Shown: piece after piece, positions 18,286 through 28,447 of the stretch | How the letters are laid out: each line of letters begins with the position of its first letter | Position numbering within the stretch: position 1 is the stretch's first letter | Assembly (NCBI GenBank): GCA_017525025.1 | Contig: JAFXUJ010000014.1 | Location: 62,001 to 126,000 of the forward strand | DNA length: 64,000 bases | From: Elusimicrobiaceae bacterium | GTDB lineage: Bacteria; Elusimicrobiota; Elusimicrobia; Elusimicrobiales; Elusimicrobiaceae | Direction of reading: 5' to 3' | Program-made: the position numbers and the translations under genes | The notes under the pieces: generated by a model | Seen by the model: only the letters and a program-made list of their open reading frames with translations | Databases searched by the model: none | Told to the model about the DNA's origin: nothing

Positions 18286-21200
18286 ATGGATACAAAATCA
18301 ACCAATCCTCTTCCCTTTTTTTATGGGTTGCCCAACAGTGCCGCCAAGGCTTTCTTTATTTGCCGGCATTTACTTTCGTTGGAAAAACCGTTGATTTTTG
18401 TATCCTCCGAAATGGATCCGGTAGATTTTGAAGAAGCCGCCCGAGAATTTCTCCCCCCGTCGGCCACTTTGTTGAATTTTGCCGATAACGATTTGGCCCG
18501 CCTGGCCGCGCTACACCAATTGCTTCAAGCGGGAAAAACGTCCTTGCTGGTAAGTGCTTCTTATGAAAATTTAACATGCCCCTTACCCGCACGGGATGAA
18601 TTTCAAACCCGTACATTTACCCTACACCGCGGGGATATAATACGCCGCCAAGAGTTATTGGACAAGCTGGAAGCTAACGGCTACGCGCGGGAAGATTATA
18701 CCGAAACCCCCGGCCAATATGCGGTGCGCGGTAGTGTAGTGGATATTTTTTCCCTAACCGCTCCGCGGCCTGTGCGTTTATATTTTGCCGGGAACCGTTT
18801 GGACATGATCAGCACGTTTGATTTGGATACGCAAAACACCTTAAAGCAGGAAGATGAAATTGTTATTTTACCGCTTTGTTTCGAGCAAACCCCGGCTGTT
18901 CTGACAGATTATATTCCCAACGCTTCCTTTATATTTGATGAACCCGCGGCCGATTTTGCCCTCCGGGATTATCCGTGTCAGGCCGTATTGATTCCTTACC
19001 CGCAAGCTCAGGCACAAGATGCCGGACTAAAAGCAAATATCCCCTTTCAAACCCATATGGATTTAGTGGACCGGGAAATAGCTTCTTTCTTACAACAAGG
19101 ATTTTCCGTACGCCTTTGCTGCTTGAACCGTGGGGAGTTAGACCGCATTACCGAATTGCTAGCCCCTTACCCGCACGCCGCCAAGGCCCATTTTTGCATT
19201 TCCTCATTAACGCAAGGGTTTTACAGTCCGGCAGATAAAATAGCTTTCATTACTTCTAACGAACTGCTAAACCGGCGTTATAACGTAGCCCGCGTCATTC
19301 AACATTTTGATCTGGAAAACGCCAAACGGGTGCGGTTTAAAGAATTGGAAAAAGGAGATTACGTCGTCCATCAGGAGCATGGAATCGGCCGTTACTTAGG
19401 CTTGGAAGTACTGGATAAAGAAGAAAATCCAACCGATTGCCTCATCTTGGAATACCGCCGCGGAAGCCGGTTATACGTGCCCATGTATGATTTCAAAAAA
19501 GTACAAAAGTATATTGGCGCGGGCGGCAAACGGCCCACGTTATCTGTCCTGGGCGGTTCTTCGTGGAAAGAAATAAAGAAACGCGTCAAAGAGAACGCCC
19601 AAAAAACCGCTCAAGAAATTTTAAAATTAGAAGCTAAACGCCAAGCTTCCCCCGCCCCGCAAATGCCCGGAGATACCCGCATTGAACAAGAATTTGCCGA
19701 CTCTTTCCCCTATATCCTTACCCCCGGGCAACAACAAGCGATAGAAGAAACCTTACACGATTTAGATTTACCCAAACCCATGGATCGTGTGCTGGTGGGA
19801 GATGTGGGTTTCGGCAAGACGGAAGTCGCCATGCGGGCGGCGCTTAAAGCAGTTTTGTCCGGCACGCAAGTCATGATGCTGGTGCCAACTACTATTTTAG
19901 CTGCCCAACATTATAAAACATTTACCAAACGCATGGCCGGATTTCCGGTGAATATTCGTATGCTCTGCCGCTTTCAAACTCCCAAAGAACAACACGCCGT
20001 GATAGATGAACTGAAAAACGGCGTATGCGATATTGTAATCGGTACCCACCGCTTGATGAGTAAAGATATTACTTTTAAAGAGTTGGGCTTAGTTATTATT
20101 GATGAAGAACATCGCTTCGGAGTGAGACAAAAAGAAAAAATACGCGCCAAATGCAGCGGCGTACACTCTTTAATGTTGAGTGCCACGCCCATTCCGCGCA
20201 CGTTGAACCAGTCCTTATCTGCCTTACGCGATATTTCCCTTATTGATACGCCGCCGCGCGGACGCACCCCTATCAAAACGGTAGTTACCCCCTGGAATGA
20301 GGAACTGGCCGCAGCTGCTATTTCGCAAGAACTCGCCCGCGGAGGGCAAGTATATTACGTCTACAACAGCGTACAAAGCATGCAAGCCCGTTTAGCCATC
20401 TTACAAAAAATGGTTCCGCAAGCCCGTATTTGTATAGCGCACGGGCAAATGAAAGAAAAGGAACTGGAACAAACACTATGGGATTTTAACGGCGGCAAAT
20501 ATGATGTATTGCTCGCCTCTACGATTATTGAATCTGGTATTGATATTACCAATGCCAACACACTCATTGTAGAGAATGCCCAAAATTTTGGACTTGCCCA
20601 ACTGTATCAGTTGCGCGGAAGAATCGGCCGCGGAGATTGCAAAGCCTACTGCTATTTATTCCACCCCGATTGGTTATTTAAACAAACAACCCCCGAGGAA
20701 GATAACTTCGCCGATTTAGCCGCCGTTCGCTGGAACCCCACCGCCCAAAAAGATCCCACCCAAGAGGCCAAACAACGTTTAGCCGCACTCATGGAATTTG
20801 GCGAACTGGGAAGCGGATTTCGCTTAGCTTTGCGTGATATGGAAATACGCGGTGCCGGTGAACTCTTGGGAGTAAAACAACATGGTTATGTAAATGAAGT
20901 GGGCCTGAGTTTGTATTGCGATTTAGTAGCCGCGGAGGTAAAAAAACTCCGCGGGCAACTTTCGCAACAAACCTTACGCGCCACCATCAGCTTGCCTTTG
21001 CCCGCCTACATTCCGCCGGATTACTTGCCCGACGAAGCCGAACGATTGAAATATTACAAAGCCCTCATGAGTGCAGACGAAGCCAAAACGAAAGAATTGC
21101 TGGCCAAACTAACGGATTTGTGTGGCTATATTCCGGCCGAAATTACGAATTTAACGGAATTGTTTGCCTTATCCACCCGCGCCGGAGCGTTACATATATA

Positions 21201-21432
21201 TCATTTGGATTTTATAGACGAACGTTTGGAACTGTTGTTTGACCGCCGTTTTAAAATGCCCCCCAGCTTCCCGGCCGAATTATTAAACCGCTTCGGGGCC
21301 CAACGGGTAGCATTTACTAAGTCAAAAAACGGAGACGGTTTACGCATTCAACCGGGCAAAAACCAACCCCCCTTATCTTTTGCAAAAGAGGTTTGCGGCT
21401 TTTTAGAAAAAATACTTTCCGTTCAAAAATGA
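18286..21432 (+). CDS. mfd: Transcription-repair coupling factor Mfd
   Basis: 1048 aa, a little short for Mfd (about 1150). An N-terminal UvrB-homology region is followed by the RNA-polymerase-interacting CarD-like domain (KGDYVVHQEHGIGRYLGLE near 355-375). The RecG-like SF2 translocase has Walker A GDVGFGKTE near 504 and DEEH near 605, then the helicase C domain and the C-terminal TRCF domain. It removes stalled RNA polymerase at lesions and recruits UvrA. Lies between the PBP and two folding factors. Confidence 0.95.
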   Translation: MDTKSTNPLPFFYGLPNSAAKAFFICRHLLSLEKPLIFVSSEMDPVDFEEAAREFLPPSATLLNFADNDLARLAALHQLLQAGKTSLLVSASYENLTCPLPARDEFQTRTFTLHRGDIIRRQELLDKLEANGYAREDYTETPGQYAVRGSVVDIFSLTAPRPVRLYFAGNRLDMISTFDLDTQNTLKQEDEIVILPLCFEQTPAVLTDYIPNASFIFDEPAADFALRDYPCQAVLIPYPQAQAQDAGLKANIPFQTHMDLVDREIASFLQQGFSVRLCCLNRGELDRITELLAPYPHAAKAHFCISSLTQGFYSPADKIAFITSNELLNRRYNVARVIQHFDLENAKRVRFKELEKGDYVVHQEHGIGRYLGLEVLDKEENPTDCLILEYRRGSRLYVPMYDFKKVQKYIGAGGKRPTLSVLGGSSWKEIKKRVKENAQKTAQEILKLEAKRQASPAPQMPGDTRIEQEFADSFPYILTPGQQQAIEETLHDLDLPKPMDRVLVGDVGFGKTEVAMRAALKAVLSGTQVMMLVPTTILAAQHYKTFTKRMAGFPVNIRMLCRFQTPKEQHAVIDELKNGVCDIVIGTHRLMSKDITFKELGLVIIDEEHRFGVRQKEKIRAKCSGVHSLMLSATPIPRTLNQSLSALRDISLIDTPPRGRTPIKTVVTPWNEELAAAAISQELARGGQVYYVYNSVQSMQARLAILQKMVPQARICIAHGQMKEKELEQTLWDFNGGKYDVLLASTIIESGIDITNANTLIVENAQNFGLAQLYQLRGRIGRGDCKAYCYLFHPDWLFKQTTPEEDNFADLAAVRWNPTAQKDPTQEAKQRLAALMEFGELGSGFRLALRDMEIRGAGELLGVKQHGYVNEVGLSLYCDLVAAEVKKLRGQLSQQTLRATISLPLPAYIPPDYLPDEAERLKYYKALMSADEAKTKELLAKLTDLCGYIPAEITNLTELFALSTRAGALHIYHLDFIDERLELLFDRRFKMPPSFPAELLNRFGAQRVAFTKSKNGDGLRIQPGKNQPPLSFAKEVCGFLEKILSVQK

Positions 21433-21445
21433 TATAGTGTATATA

Positions 21446-22261
21446 ATGAAGAAGATTTCACTTTGTTTAGTTTGTATCTTAGGGGTGTGGGGTTGTCAAA
21501 AATCTACCCCGGTGGATTTTGCTGAGCCGAACTGGCCGGACAAACCGACCGTAACCGAAGAAGATTTCCAAGCGCATATAAAGCTGCTTTCCAAACAAGA
21601 CGCCGAATTCGCCGCTACACCGATCGGCCGGCAAAACCTGTTGCAAGTAATCACGCGGGAAAAACTGATCTTGGCCGATGCCCTGGCACACGGGCTTCAC
21701 CAAACGGCTGATTTTAATACCCTGGCTACCGATAAACACAAACAACTGGCTGAGATTTACCAAGCTTATTTGTTCCAAACCTTGGAAGATTTGTGGTATC
21801 AAAAACAACAGCAGTCTTTGCAAATATCCGATAAAGAAATTGAAGACTACTACAAACGCTATCCGTATGAAATGACGGTCAAACAAATCATTGTGGGAAA
21901 TGCCGAAATTGCCGATCAAGTACTGCGCACCCTAAAACATTCCCCCGGCCGCTGGCGGGAAATGGAACGTCAATATAGCGTCGCTCCGGAAGCAATCCGC
22001 GCCCAGGGTGTTACGTTCATGCCCGGCGAATTCCTACCGGAAATCGAAGTTATCGCGGCCAATTCCGGCTCCGGAAGCGTGCAAGGATTTATCAAAACCG
22101 CACTCGGATTTCATATAATAATGAAAACAGGAGAAAAGCGTCTCTCCAAAAAAGACGCTGAGCCACGCATTCGCGCGGTATTAGAAAATAAAAAGCTGGA
22201 CCAAATACTAGAATCTTTGCAAAACAAATACGAGGTTACAATTGATGATGAAAATGAATAA
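21446..22261 (+). CDS. Parvulin-type peptidylprolyl isomerase lipoprotein
   Basis: 271 aa from the ATG at 21446; an upstream GTG (21437) would add three residues before a good signal peptide. Signal and lipobox: MKKISLCLVCILGVWG|C17. The layout resembles SurA/PrsA: an N-terminal chaperone-like helical part, then a rotamase-like region (VKQIIVGNAEIADQVLRTL ... FIKTALGFHIIMKTGEK). The rotamase core is short and may not be active. Likely a periplasmic folding factor for outer-membrane proteins. It overlaps the next isomerase gene by 17 bp. Confidence 0.8.
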   Translation: MKKISLCLVCILGVWGCQKSTPVDFAEPNWPDKPTVTEEDFQAHIKLLSKQDAEFAATPIGRQNLLQVITREKLILADALAHGLHQTADFNTLATDKHKQLAEIYQAYLFQTLEDLWYQKQQQSLQISDKEIEDYYKRYPYEMTVKQIIVGNAEIADQVLRTLKHSPGRWREMERQYSVAPEAIRAQGVTFMPGEFLPEIEVIAANSGSGSVQGFIKTALGFHIIMKTGEKRLSKKDAEPRIRAVLENKKLDQILESLQNKYEVTIDDENE

Positions 22262-23420
22262 ATGGTTAGTAGCTGTTTCTTTGATTGCCGCACTTGGATT
22301 AAGTGCTAACGGTAAAGTTATGGAAAGCTCCGTAGCTACCGTAAATGGCCGCCCGGTATTAGCCTCAGAATATGACTCGCTCTTAGACGGAGTTGTGGAA
22401 CAATATCAGGCTGCCGCGCCTCAATTTTTGGAACAACCTTATGCCAAAGATATCTTGGGTAAGGAAGTGCTTAAAGAGCTCATTTCCAAGGAACTTTTAT
22501 ATCAAGCTGCCGACGAAGCCAAGGTGCAGGTAAAAGATTCCGAAATAGACAGCGGTATCAACGAAATCAAATCCCGTTTTATTGTAGATGAAAAAACCGG
22601 CAAAGAGGATCCGGCCGGCGCCGATAAACGCTTTACCGAAGCGCTAAAAAAACAAGGCTTAACCTTAAAACGCTACAAAGAAAAAATCAAAAAAGATATT
22701 GCTGTACGCAAACTCATGGAAGAAAAAATCAAAGAGAGCGTGAAACCCGTTGAAGAAGCTGACGCCAAAGCTCTCTATGAAAATGTAGAAGCGGTCATGA
22801 AAAACAATACTAAAAAAATAAAAGCTATTGAGAAAGAAGACCCCATGAAACTGCGCGAAGCACAACTCATCGCTGCCAAGCTCAAACAACTCACAGCCGA
22901 GCAAGTCCGCATCGGGCACATCTATTTGGCCGCTACCAAAGATATGAAACCCGAAGAGGTTAAGAAAAAAGAAGATTTGGCCAAACAAATTAAAAAAGAA
23001 TTAGATGAAGGCTTGGATTTTTCTGCCGCGGTACAAAAGTATACCGAGGATAAAGCGTCCTTGGCCGGCGGTGGTGACATGATTTTAATTAAAGGCATCG
23101 CCCCTAAAGGAATTGACGAAAAAGCTTTCTCTCTTTCCGTCGGTAAAGTCAGCGCGCCTATCAAAACGGAATTAGGTTATCACATCATTAAAATCAAAGA
23201 AAAACGCGCCGAAAAAACGATTACTTTTCAGGATGTGGCACAAGATCTGGGCCAATACCTAGCCCAACAACGCATCCAAGCGGCTATGGCACAATATATT
23301 GAATCGCTTTATTCCAAAGCCGATGTTAAAGTAACCAAGACGTTTGAATCGGATAAATTGATAGAAGAAGCCGCCGCTAAACAAGCCGCACAACAAGAAA
23401 GCAAACCGGCTTCCAAATAA
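22245..23420 (+). CDS. SurA-like periplasmic peptidylprolyl isomerase
   Basis: 391 aa from the ATG at 22245, which sits 9 nt after a GAGG site inside the preceding gene; ATGs at 22248 and 22254 are alternatives. A signal peptide (KWLVAVSLIAALGLSANG) precedes a SurA_N-like helical region (VATVNGRPVLASEYDSLL). One complete parvulin domain spans about 215-320 (RIGHIYLAA ... GIDEKAFSLSVGKVSAPIKTELGYHIIKI). The Lys/Glu-rich C-terminus ends in an Ala/Gln tail. It probably chaperones outer-membrane proteins towards BamA. Confidence 0.87.
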   Translation: MMKMNKWLVAVSLIAALGLSANGKVMESSVATVNGRPVLASEYDSLLDGVVEQYQAAAPQFLEQPYAKDILGKEVLKELISKELLYQAADEAKVQVKDSEIDSGINEIKSRFIVDEKTGKEDPAGADKRFTEALKKQGLTLKRYKEKIKKDIAVRKLMEEKIKESVKPVEEADAKALYENVEAVMKNNTKKIKAIEKEDPMKLREAQLIAAKLKQLTAEQVRIGHIYLAATKDMKPEEVKKKEDLAKQIKKELDEGLDFSAAVQKYTEDKASLAGGGDMILIKGIAPKGIDEKAFSLSVGKVSAPIKTELGYHIIKIKEKRAEKTITFQDVAQDLGQYLAQQRIQAAMAQYIESLYSKADVKVTKTFESDKLIEEAAAKQAAQQESKPASK

Positions 23421-23434
23421 TAGTTTTCCTACAC

Positions 23435-23467
23435 AAAAAGGGAATTCCAAGCGAATTCCCTTTTTTT
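23435..23467 (+). terminator. Rho-independent terminator after the isomerase pair
   Basis: GGGAATTC / GAATTCCC stem around a CAAGC loop, followed by seven T. It ends the PBP1A-mfd-isomerase series. Confidence 0.92.
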
Positions 23468-23485
23468 ATGAGAGGCAAAAATCAC

Positions 23486-24394
23486 ATGAAGCCTATCGTC
23501 CTTATTACAGCCGGTGATCCTTTAGGCATCGGGCCTGAAATTACCGTGAAAGCCCTGTCCGATCCGCGCGTTAAGAAAGCTTGCCGCGCAGTGGTTATTG
23601 CGGAACCGACCTCTCTAATTAAAGCCGGGTTCACCGCTTCTTTGGCAGATTTAATCGCCCTTGAATTACCTTCGAGGCTCCCGGTCCGCCACGTTCCCAG
23701 CCGGATAGGAGGCCTTTTGTCTTTCCGGGCCGCAAAACTGGGGATTAAAATGGCGTTGCAAAAGAATACCCCTCTTGTTACGGCACCCATTTCCAAGCAG
23801 AGTTGGACACTTGCCCAAGTGCCTTTTACCGGCCACACCGAGCTTTTACGCGCGGCAACTCGGTGCAAAGAGGGGCTTATGATGTTCGTAAGTGGGAATT
23901 TGCGTTGCGCACTAGCAACCGAACATTTTGCGCTCGCGCACCTGCCTCTAACCCAAAAGCTCGTGGAAGAAAAAGCAATCCACTTTGTCTCCGCTCTTAA
24001 AAAAAGCGGAATCAAAAAACCGAAAATTGCGCTCTGTGCCGTCAATCCACATGCAAGTGATAACGGCAAATTTGGGGATGAAGAAAATAAAATTTTATTG
24101 CCTTCCCTTAAACACTTACGCCGAAAAGGCTACGCTATAAAAGGCCCGCTGCCTTCAGATAGTGCCTGGATATCCCATATCCGGGGCACGTATGATGGCT
24201 TGCTGTGCATGTATCATGACCAAGCCCTACTGGGTCTAAAATTAGCCGCCCGACACCCCATTGTACACATAACCGCCGGGCTTCCGTTTATACGCACCTC
24301 CCCCGCGCATGGGACTGCCTTTGATATTGCCGGACAAAACAAAGCGGACCCGGAAAGCATGATTGCGGCTATTTTATTTGCAGCCCAAAAATAA
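23486..24394 (+). CDS. pdxA: 4-hydroxythreonine-4-phosphate dehydrogenase PdxA
   Basis: 302 aa from the ATG at 23486, preceded by GAGAGG with 10-nt spacing. The earlier in-frame ATG at 23468 overlaps the terminator T run and adds six hydrophilic residues. PdxA signatures: TAGDPLGIGPEI, PFTGHTELL, metal-site MYHDQALLGLKL, and ITAGLPFIRTSP...HGTAFDIAG. In the last motif the residue before HGT is Ala where Asp is usual. The enzyme oxidises 4-phosphohydroxy-threonine in the DXP-dependent pyridoxal phosphate route; no other pdx gene is nearby, so a PdxA2-like relative is possible. Confidence 0.87.
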   Translation: MKPIVLITAGDPLGIGPEITVKALSDPRVKKACRAVVIAEPTSLIKAGFTASLADLIALELPSRLPVRHVPSRIGGLLSFRAAKLGIKMALQKNTPLVTAPISKQSWTLAQVPFTGHTELLRAATRCKEGLMMFVSGNLRCALATEHFALAHLPLTQKLVEEKAIHFVSALKKSGIKKPKIALCAVNPHASDNGKFGDEENKILLPSLKHLRRKGYAIKGPLPSDSAWISHIRGTYDGLLCMYHDQALLGLKLAARHPIVHITAGLPFIRTSPAHGTAFDIAGQNKADPESMIAAILFAAQK

Positions 24395-24450
24395 TCCCGT
24401 TTACATTTTACATTCGGTTTCATGATCCCATTGGGCACGTACGAATTTGA

Positions 24451-24456
24451 TATAAT
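24451..24456 (+). promoter_or_regulatory. -10 hexamer TATAAT before birA
   Basis: TATAAT ends 6 nt before the birA ATG (24463), and no ribosome binding site lies between. A leaderless or near-leaderless transcript is likely. Confidence 0.6.
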
Positions 24457-24462
24457 AATAGT

Positions 24463-25167
24463 ATGAGCTATCTGCTGCATTTGGAAGAAGTTGATTCCAC
24501 CAATACGTACCTCAAAATCCGGCAGGGCTCATTGCCTCATGGTACGGTTGTATATGCGGACCGCCAAACCGCCGGGCGCGGGAGATACTCGCGCAAGTGG
24601 ATATCCGACGAGGGCGGGCTTTATTTTTCTGTTCTTTTAAAAACGATACAAGATTCTTTTTCACCAAACTTAACCCAACTCATGGCACTTAGCATTTGCT
24701 ATGCGTTGGAAAAGTTGGGGTTGTCTCCCGCCCTTAAATGGCCCAATGATGTACAAATTAACGGCCAAAAAATCAGTGGAATTTTGAGTGAAGCCGTCCT
24801 GGAAAAAAACAGGTTACAAGCCGTCGTGTTAGGCGTAGGAATCAACCTACACCAAAAAAATTTAGAACACGTCGGGCAACCTGCTACTTCCTTGCAATTG
24901 CTCGGAGTGCATACGGATCGCGATACGCTATTAAACAGCGTCCTGCATTTTTTCTGGCAAGGGTATCCCGACTTATGTGAAAAAGGATTTGAATCCATCC
25001 GCAAAGATTATACACAACGCTTTGCGGCGTTAGATAAACAAGTTTCCGTTCAACACGGAGAAAAAACGATTTCAGGCCGGGTGCAAGGGGTTTCCCCGCG
25101 CGGGGCGCTTCTGTTACAAACTGCCCAAGGCCTTCAAGAAATATATATAGGAGATTTACAAGCATGA
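24463..25167 (+). CDS. birA: Biotin-protein ligase BirA, monofunctional
   Basis: 234 aa. It has the catalytic domain only: TNTYL, the biotinyl-AMP loop GRGRYSRKW near 38-46, and LKWPNDVQINGQKISGIL near 87-104. A short C-terminal SH3-like domain follows. There is no N-terminal DNA-binding helix-turn-helix, so it is a class I ligase with no repressor role. It overlaps oadG by 4 bp (ATGA at 25164-25167) and lies just before oadA, whose C-terminal domain it should biotinylate. Confidence 0.93.
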   Translation: MSYLLHLEEVDSTNTYLKIRQGSLPHGTVVYADRQTAGRGRYSRKWISDEGGLYFSVLLKTIQDSFSPNLTQLMALSICYALEKLGLSPALKWPNDVQINGQKISGILSEAVLEKNRLQAVVLGVGINLHQKNLEHVGQPATSLQLLGVHTDRDTLLNSVLHFFWQGYPDLCEKGFESIRKDYTQRFAALDKQVSVQHGEKTISGRVQGVSPRGALLLQTAQGLQEIYIGDLQA

Positions 25168-25388
25168 ATGCAGAAAGTTTGTTTTTGCAATCGCTCAACA
25201 TTACCGCTATCGGTATGTTGATTGTATTTTCGTTTCTGATTCTTTTAATCGGAATGATGAAAATATTGGAGGTTTTAGTAGCCTGGATGGACAAACATTT
25301 TCCTTCCGCCCAACCGGCTGCCGAAGGGGCTGACAATACGCTCTTGGCCGTAGCCATTGCCGCTGCCAAAAAATTTCAAGGTAAATAA
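25164..25388 (+). CDS. oadG: Small membrane subunit of Na+-pumping decarboxylase (OadG-like)
   Basis: 74 aa. One transmembrane helix (about 12-34, ITAIGMLIVFSFLILLIGMMKIL) is followed by a short hydrophilic tail ending AIAAAKKFQGK, the typical plan of OadG. It anchors alpha to beta and helps assemble the pump. It sits between birA (4-bp overlap) and oadA (17-bp gap); sequence alone is weak but the context is strong. Confidence 0.82.
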   Translation: MNAESLFLQSLNITAIGMLIVFSFLILLIGMMKILEVLVAWMDKHFPSAQPAAEGADNTLLAVAIAAAKKFQGK

Positions 25389-25405
25389 TTTAAAAGAGGA
25401 ACTAT

Positions 25406-27199
25406 ATGAAAAAAATTAACTTTATGCTTACTGCGTTTCGCGATGGATTTCAATCCGTCTATGGAGCGCGTGTACTAACCAAAGATTTTATGCCCGCGGT
25501 AGAAGCCGCCCGCCACGCCGGTATTACCCACATGGAGTTTGGCGGCGGGGCGCGTTTTCAGGCATTATTTTTCTACTGCAACGAAAATGCTTTTGATATG
25601 ATGGATACCTTCCGCAAAACTGCCGGACCGGATGCGAACTTACAAACCTTGGCCCGCGGCGTAAACGTAGTAGGGTTGGATAGCCAATCTTCCGACGTCA
25701 TTAAAGCCCACGCGCAATTATTCAAAAAACACGGCACCACCACCATTCGCAACTTTGATGCACTCAACGACGTAAACAACTTAATCTATTCCGGCCAATG
25801 TATCCACGATGCCGGGCTCAAACACGAAATCTGCGTAACCATGATGTCTTTGGCTCCGGGTTGGGACACCACCGGCAAGATCCACACCGCCGCTTTCTAT
25901 GAAAAAGTGCTCAAAGATATTTTGAAATCCGGCGTTCCGTTTGACTCGGTATGTTTCAAAGATGCTTCCGGTACTTCCACTCCGCATACAGTAGGTGAAA
26001 CCATTGCCATGGCCCGCCGCGTATTGCCGGCCGGTACTAAAATTGTTTTCCACACGCACGAAACAGCCGGAAACTCTATCGCTTGCTGTTTGGAAGCCAT
26101 TAAAGCCGGTGCGGATTCCTTGGACCTGTCCATGAAACCTGTTTCCGGCGGCACCTGCCAGCCCGATATTTTAACCATGTGGCACGCCTTGCGCGGCACC
26201 GAATATACCTTGGATATTGATCCAAAGAAAATCCAAGAGGCTGAAAATGTCTTTCAAGAATGTATGGCTAAATACTTCTTACCGCCCGAAGCTACCAAGG
26301 TCAACCCGATTATTCCGTTCTCTCCGTTGCCCGGCGGTGCCTTAACAGCCAACACGCAAATGATGCGCGACAACGGCACCTTTGATAAATTCCCCGAAGT
26401 AGTAAAAGCCATGGGAGAATGCGTGAAGCTTGGCGGATTCGGCACTTCTGTAACTCCGGTTTCACAATTCTATTTCCAACAAGCCTATTCCAATGTAATG
26501 TTTGGCCCGTGGAAGAAAATTACCGAAGGATACGGCAAAATGGTACTTGGCTACTTCGGCAAAACCCCGGTAAAAGCAGATCCGGAAATTGTCAAAATTG
26601 CCAGCGAACAATTGAAACGCGAGCCCACTACCAAAACGCCGCTTGAAATCAACGACGCCGATCCGAAAAAAGGCTTAAAAGTAGCGGAGGCTAAACTCAA
26701 AGAAGCGGGTTTACCCATTACGGATGAAAACAAATTCATCATTGCTACTTGTGCCGATAAAGGACTTATGTACCTAAAAGGCGAAGCCAAAGTAAACGGT
26801 ATCCGCTGGGCCGCTGATGTTAAACCCGCTACGAAGCAGGACGGTCCGGTCAGCGTAACTGTGGAAGGTAAAACATATACCGTTTCGTTTGAAAACGATA
26901 CTACCGCGGTGGTAAACGGCAAGCGCTATACCGTCGGAACGGGTGTAACCCAAGCGACAACGGCAGCCAAGCCGACTGCGGGCGGCGCAGGGGCAACCGT
27001 AAATGCCCCGGTACCGGGTGCGGTACTCCGCTTCTCTGTTAAAGAAGGCGATAACGTAGCCGAGGGGCAGGAAATTCTCGTTATGGAAGCCATGAAAATG
27101 GAAACTCCGGTAGCGGCAACTGCTGCCGGAACGGTACACTTTGTTGTCAAACAAGGCGACCAAGTACAAACCGGCCACGCCTTGGCGGAAATTAAATAA
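25406..27199 (+). CDS. oadA: Oxaloacetate decarboxylase alpha subunit-like, biotinylated carboxyltransferase
   Basis: 597 aa. The N-terminal DRE-TIM carboxyltransferase domain has FRDGFQS, the catalytic Lys in CFKDASG and metal-binding HTH (FHTHETAG). Conserved OadA pocket segments differ: FGGGARFQ for the usual WGGATFD, and RGVNVVG for RGQNLLG. A linker leads to a C-terminal biotinyl domain with EAMKMET (Lys near 563). It transfers CO2 from a keto acid to biotin; decarboxylation by OadB then exports Na+. Oxaloacetate is the default substrate by family. Confidence 0.88.
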   Translation: MKKINFMLTAFRDGFQSVYGARVLTKDFMPAVEAARHAGITHMEFGGGARFQALFFYCNENAFDMMDTFRKTAGPDANLQTLARGVNVVGLDSQSSDVIKAHAQLFKKHGTTTIRNFDALNDVNNLIYSGQCIHDAGLKHEICVTMMSLAPGWDTTGKIHTAAFYEKVLKDILKSGVPFDSVCFKDASGTSTPHTVGETIAMARRVLPAGTKIVFHTHETAGNSIACCLEAIKAGADSLDLSMKPVSGGTCQPDILTMWHALRGTEYTLDIDPKKIQEAENVFQECMAKYFLPPEATKVNPIIPFSPLPGGALTANTQMMRDNGTFDKFPEVVKAMGECVKLGGFGTSVTPVSQFYFQQAYSNVMFGPWKKITEGYGKMVLGYFGKTPVKADPEIVKIASEQLKREPTTKTPLEINDADPKKGLKVAEAKLKEAGLPITDENKFIIATCADKGLMYLKGEAKVNGIRWAADVKPATKQDGPVSVTVEGKTYTVSFENDTTAVVNGKRYTVGTGVTQATTAAKPTAGGAGATVNAPVPGAVLRFSVKEGDNVAEGQEILVMEAMKMETPVAATAAGTVHFVVKQGDQVQTGHALAEIK

Positions 27200-27210
27200 G
27201 GGGAAACACC

Positions 27211-28374
27211 ATGGATTTTGCACAAGCATTTAATCAAATTTGGCAAACTACAGGTATATACTCCATTACGTGGCAACAACTTGCCATGATTGCGGTGTGT
27301 TGTTTCCTGTTGTGGCTCGGTATTAAAAAGCAGTTTGAGCCGCTTTTGTTGGTGCCGATTGCCTTTGGCGGTTTACTGGCCAACATTCCTATGCCGGTAG
27401 GTGAGGAAATTGCCGGACCAAACGGTTTTTTGGGCATTGTATTTAACGCCGGGATTAACACCGGGTTATTTCCGTTGTTCATCTTTATGGCGGTAGGAGC
27501 CATGACGGACTTTGGGCCGCTAATTGCCAACCCGAAAATGGCCCTGTTGGGCGGAGCCGCGCAGTTTGGCATTTTCGCTACGCTCATCGGAGCAATTGGT
27601 TTATCTTACGTCCATGTGGGCGGAGACCAACTATTCGCATTTGGTTTAAAAGAAGCGGCTTCTATCGGTATCATCGGCGGAGCGGACGGCCCGACGTCTA
27701 TTTATTTGACTTCGCGCCTGGCACCCGATTTGTTAGGTGCGATTGCCGTGGCCGCCTATTCTTACATGGCACTCGTACCGATTATCCAACCGCCCATTAT
27801 GAAACTGTTGACGACCGACGAAGAGCGTAAAATCCGCATGACGCAACTTCGCCCGGTATCCAAGCGTGAGAAAATTTTATTCCCGCTAGTCATTCTACTC
27901 TTATGCGCGTTCTTGTTACCTTCCGCCGCGCCGTTAATCGGGTGTTTGACATTTGGAAACTTGGTAAAAGAGTCCGGTGTCGCCGAACGCTTAAGCAAAA
28001 CTTTGCAAAACGAATTTTGCAATATCGTTACTATTTTGCTCGGCTTATCCGTAGGTTCCAAATTACAAGCAGACCACTTTTTAGTTACCGAAACCCTGGG
28101 CATTTTGGTACTGGGCATTATTGCCTTCTCTATTGCCACCGCGTCGGGTGTGTTACTTGCTAAACTGATGAACGCATTTAGCAAAACCAAAATCAACCCG
28201 CTTATCGGTTCTGCGGGCGTATCTGCCGTACCGATGGCCGCTCGCGTGTCTAACAAAGTGGGCTTGGAGTATGACAAGCAAAACTACCTGCTCATGCACG
28301 CCATGGGCCCGAACGTAGCGGGCGTAATCGGCAGTGCGGTGGCAGCCGGTATCTTGCTAGCACTATTGAAATAA
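27211..28374 (+). CDS. oadB: Na+-translocating decarboxylase beta subunit
   Basis: 387 aa polytopic membrane protein of the OadB/GcdB/MmdB family. Hallmarks are the [14 protein letters not shown] segment near 150-164, whose Asp is implicated in Na+/H+ coupling, and repeated Gly-rich helices at both ends. It decarboxylates carboxybiotin and pumps Na+ outward. It starts 11 bp after oadA and ends at a strong terminator, completing birA-oadG-oadA-oadB. Confidence 0.95.
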   Translation: MDFAQAFNQIWQTTGIYSITWQQLAMIAVCCFLLWLGIKKQFEPLLLVPIAFGGLLANIPMPVGEEIAGPNGFLGIVFNAGINTGLFPLFIFMAVGAMTDFGPLIANPKMALLGGAAQFGIFATLIGAIGLSYVHVGGDQLFAFGLKEAASIGIIGGADGPTSIYLTSRLAPDLLGAIAVAAYSYMALVPIIQPPIMKLLTTDEERKIRMTQLRPVSKREKILFPLVILLLCAFLLPSAAPLIGCLTFGNLVKESGVAERLSKTLQNEFCNIVTILLGLSVGSKLQADHFLVTETLGILVLGIIAFSIATASGVLLAKLMNAFSKTKINPLIGSAGVSAVPMAARVSNKVGLEYDKQNYLLMHAMGPNVAGVIGSAVAAGILLALLK

Positions 28375-28389
28375 AATTTTACCTAACAC

Positions 28390-28428
28390 ATACGGGGGAA
28401 AAGCCAATGCTTTTCCCCCGTATTTTTG
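28390..28428 (+). terminator. Terminator of the birA-oadGAB operon
   Basis: Long perfect stem TACGGGGGAAAAG / CTTTTCCCCCGTA (six-base loop) followed by TTTTTG. Confidence 0.95.
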
Positions 28429-28447
28429 TAATACAACACACTTGAAT

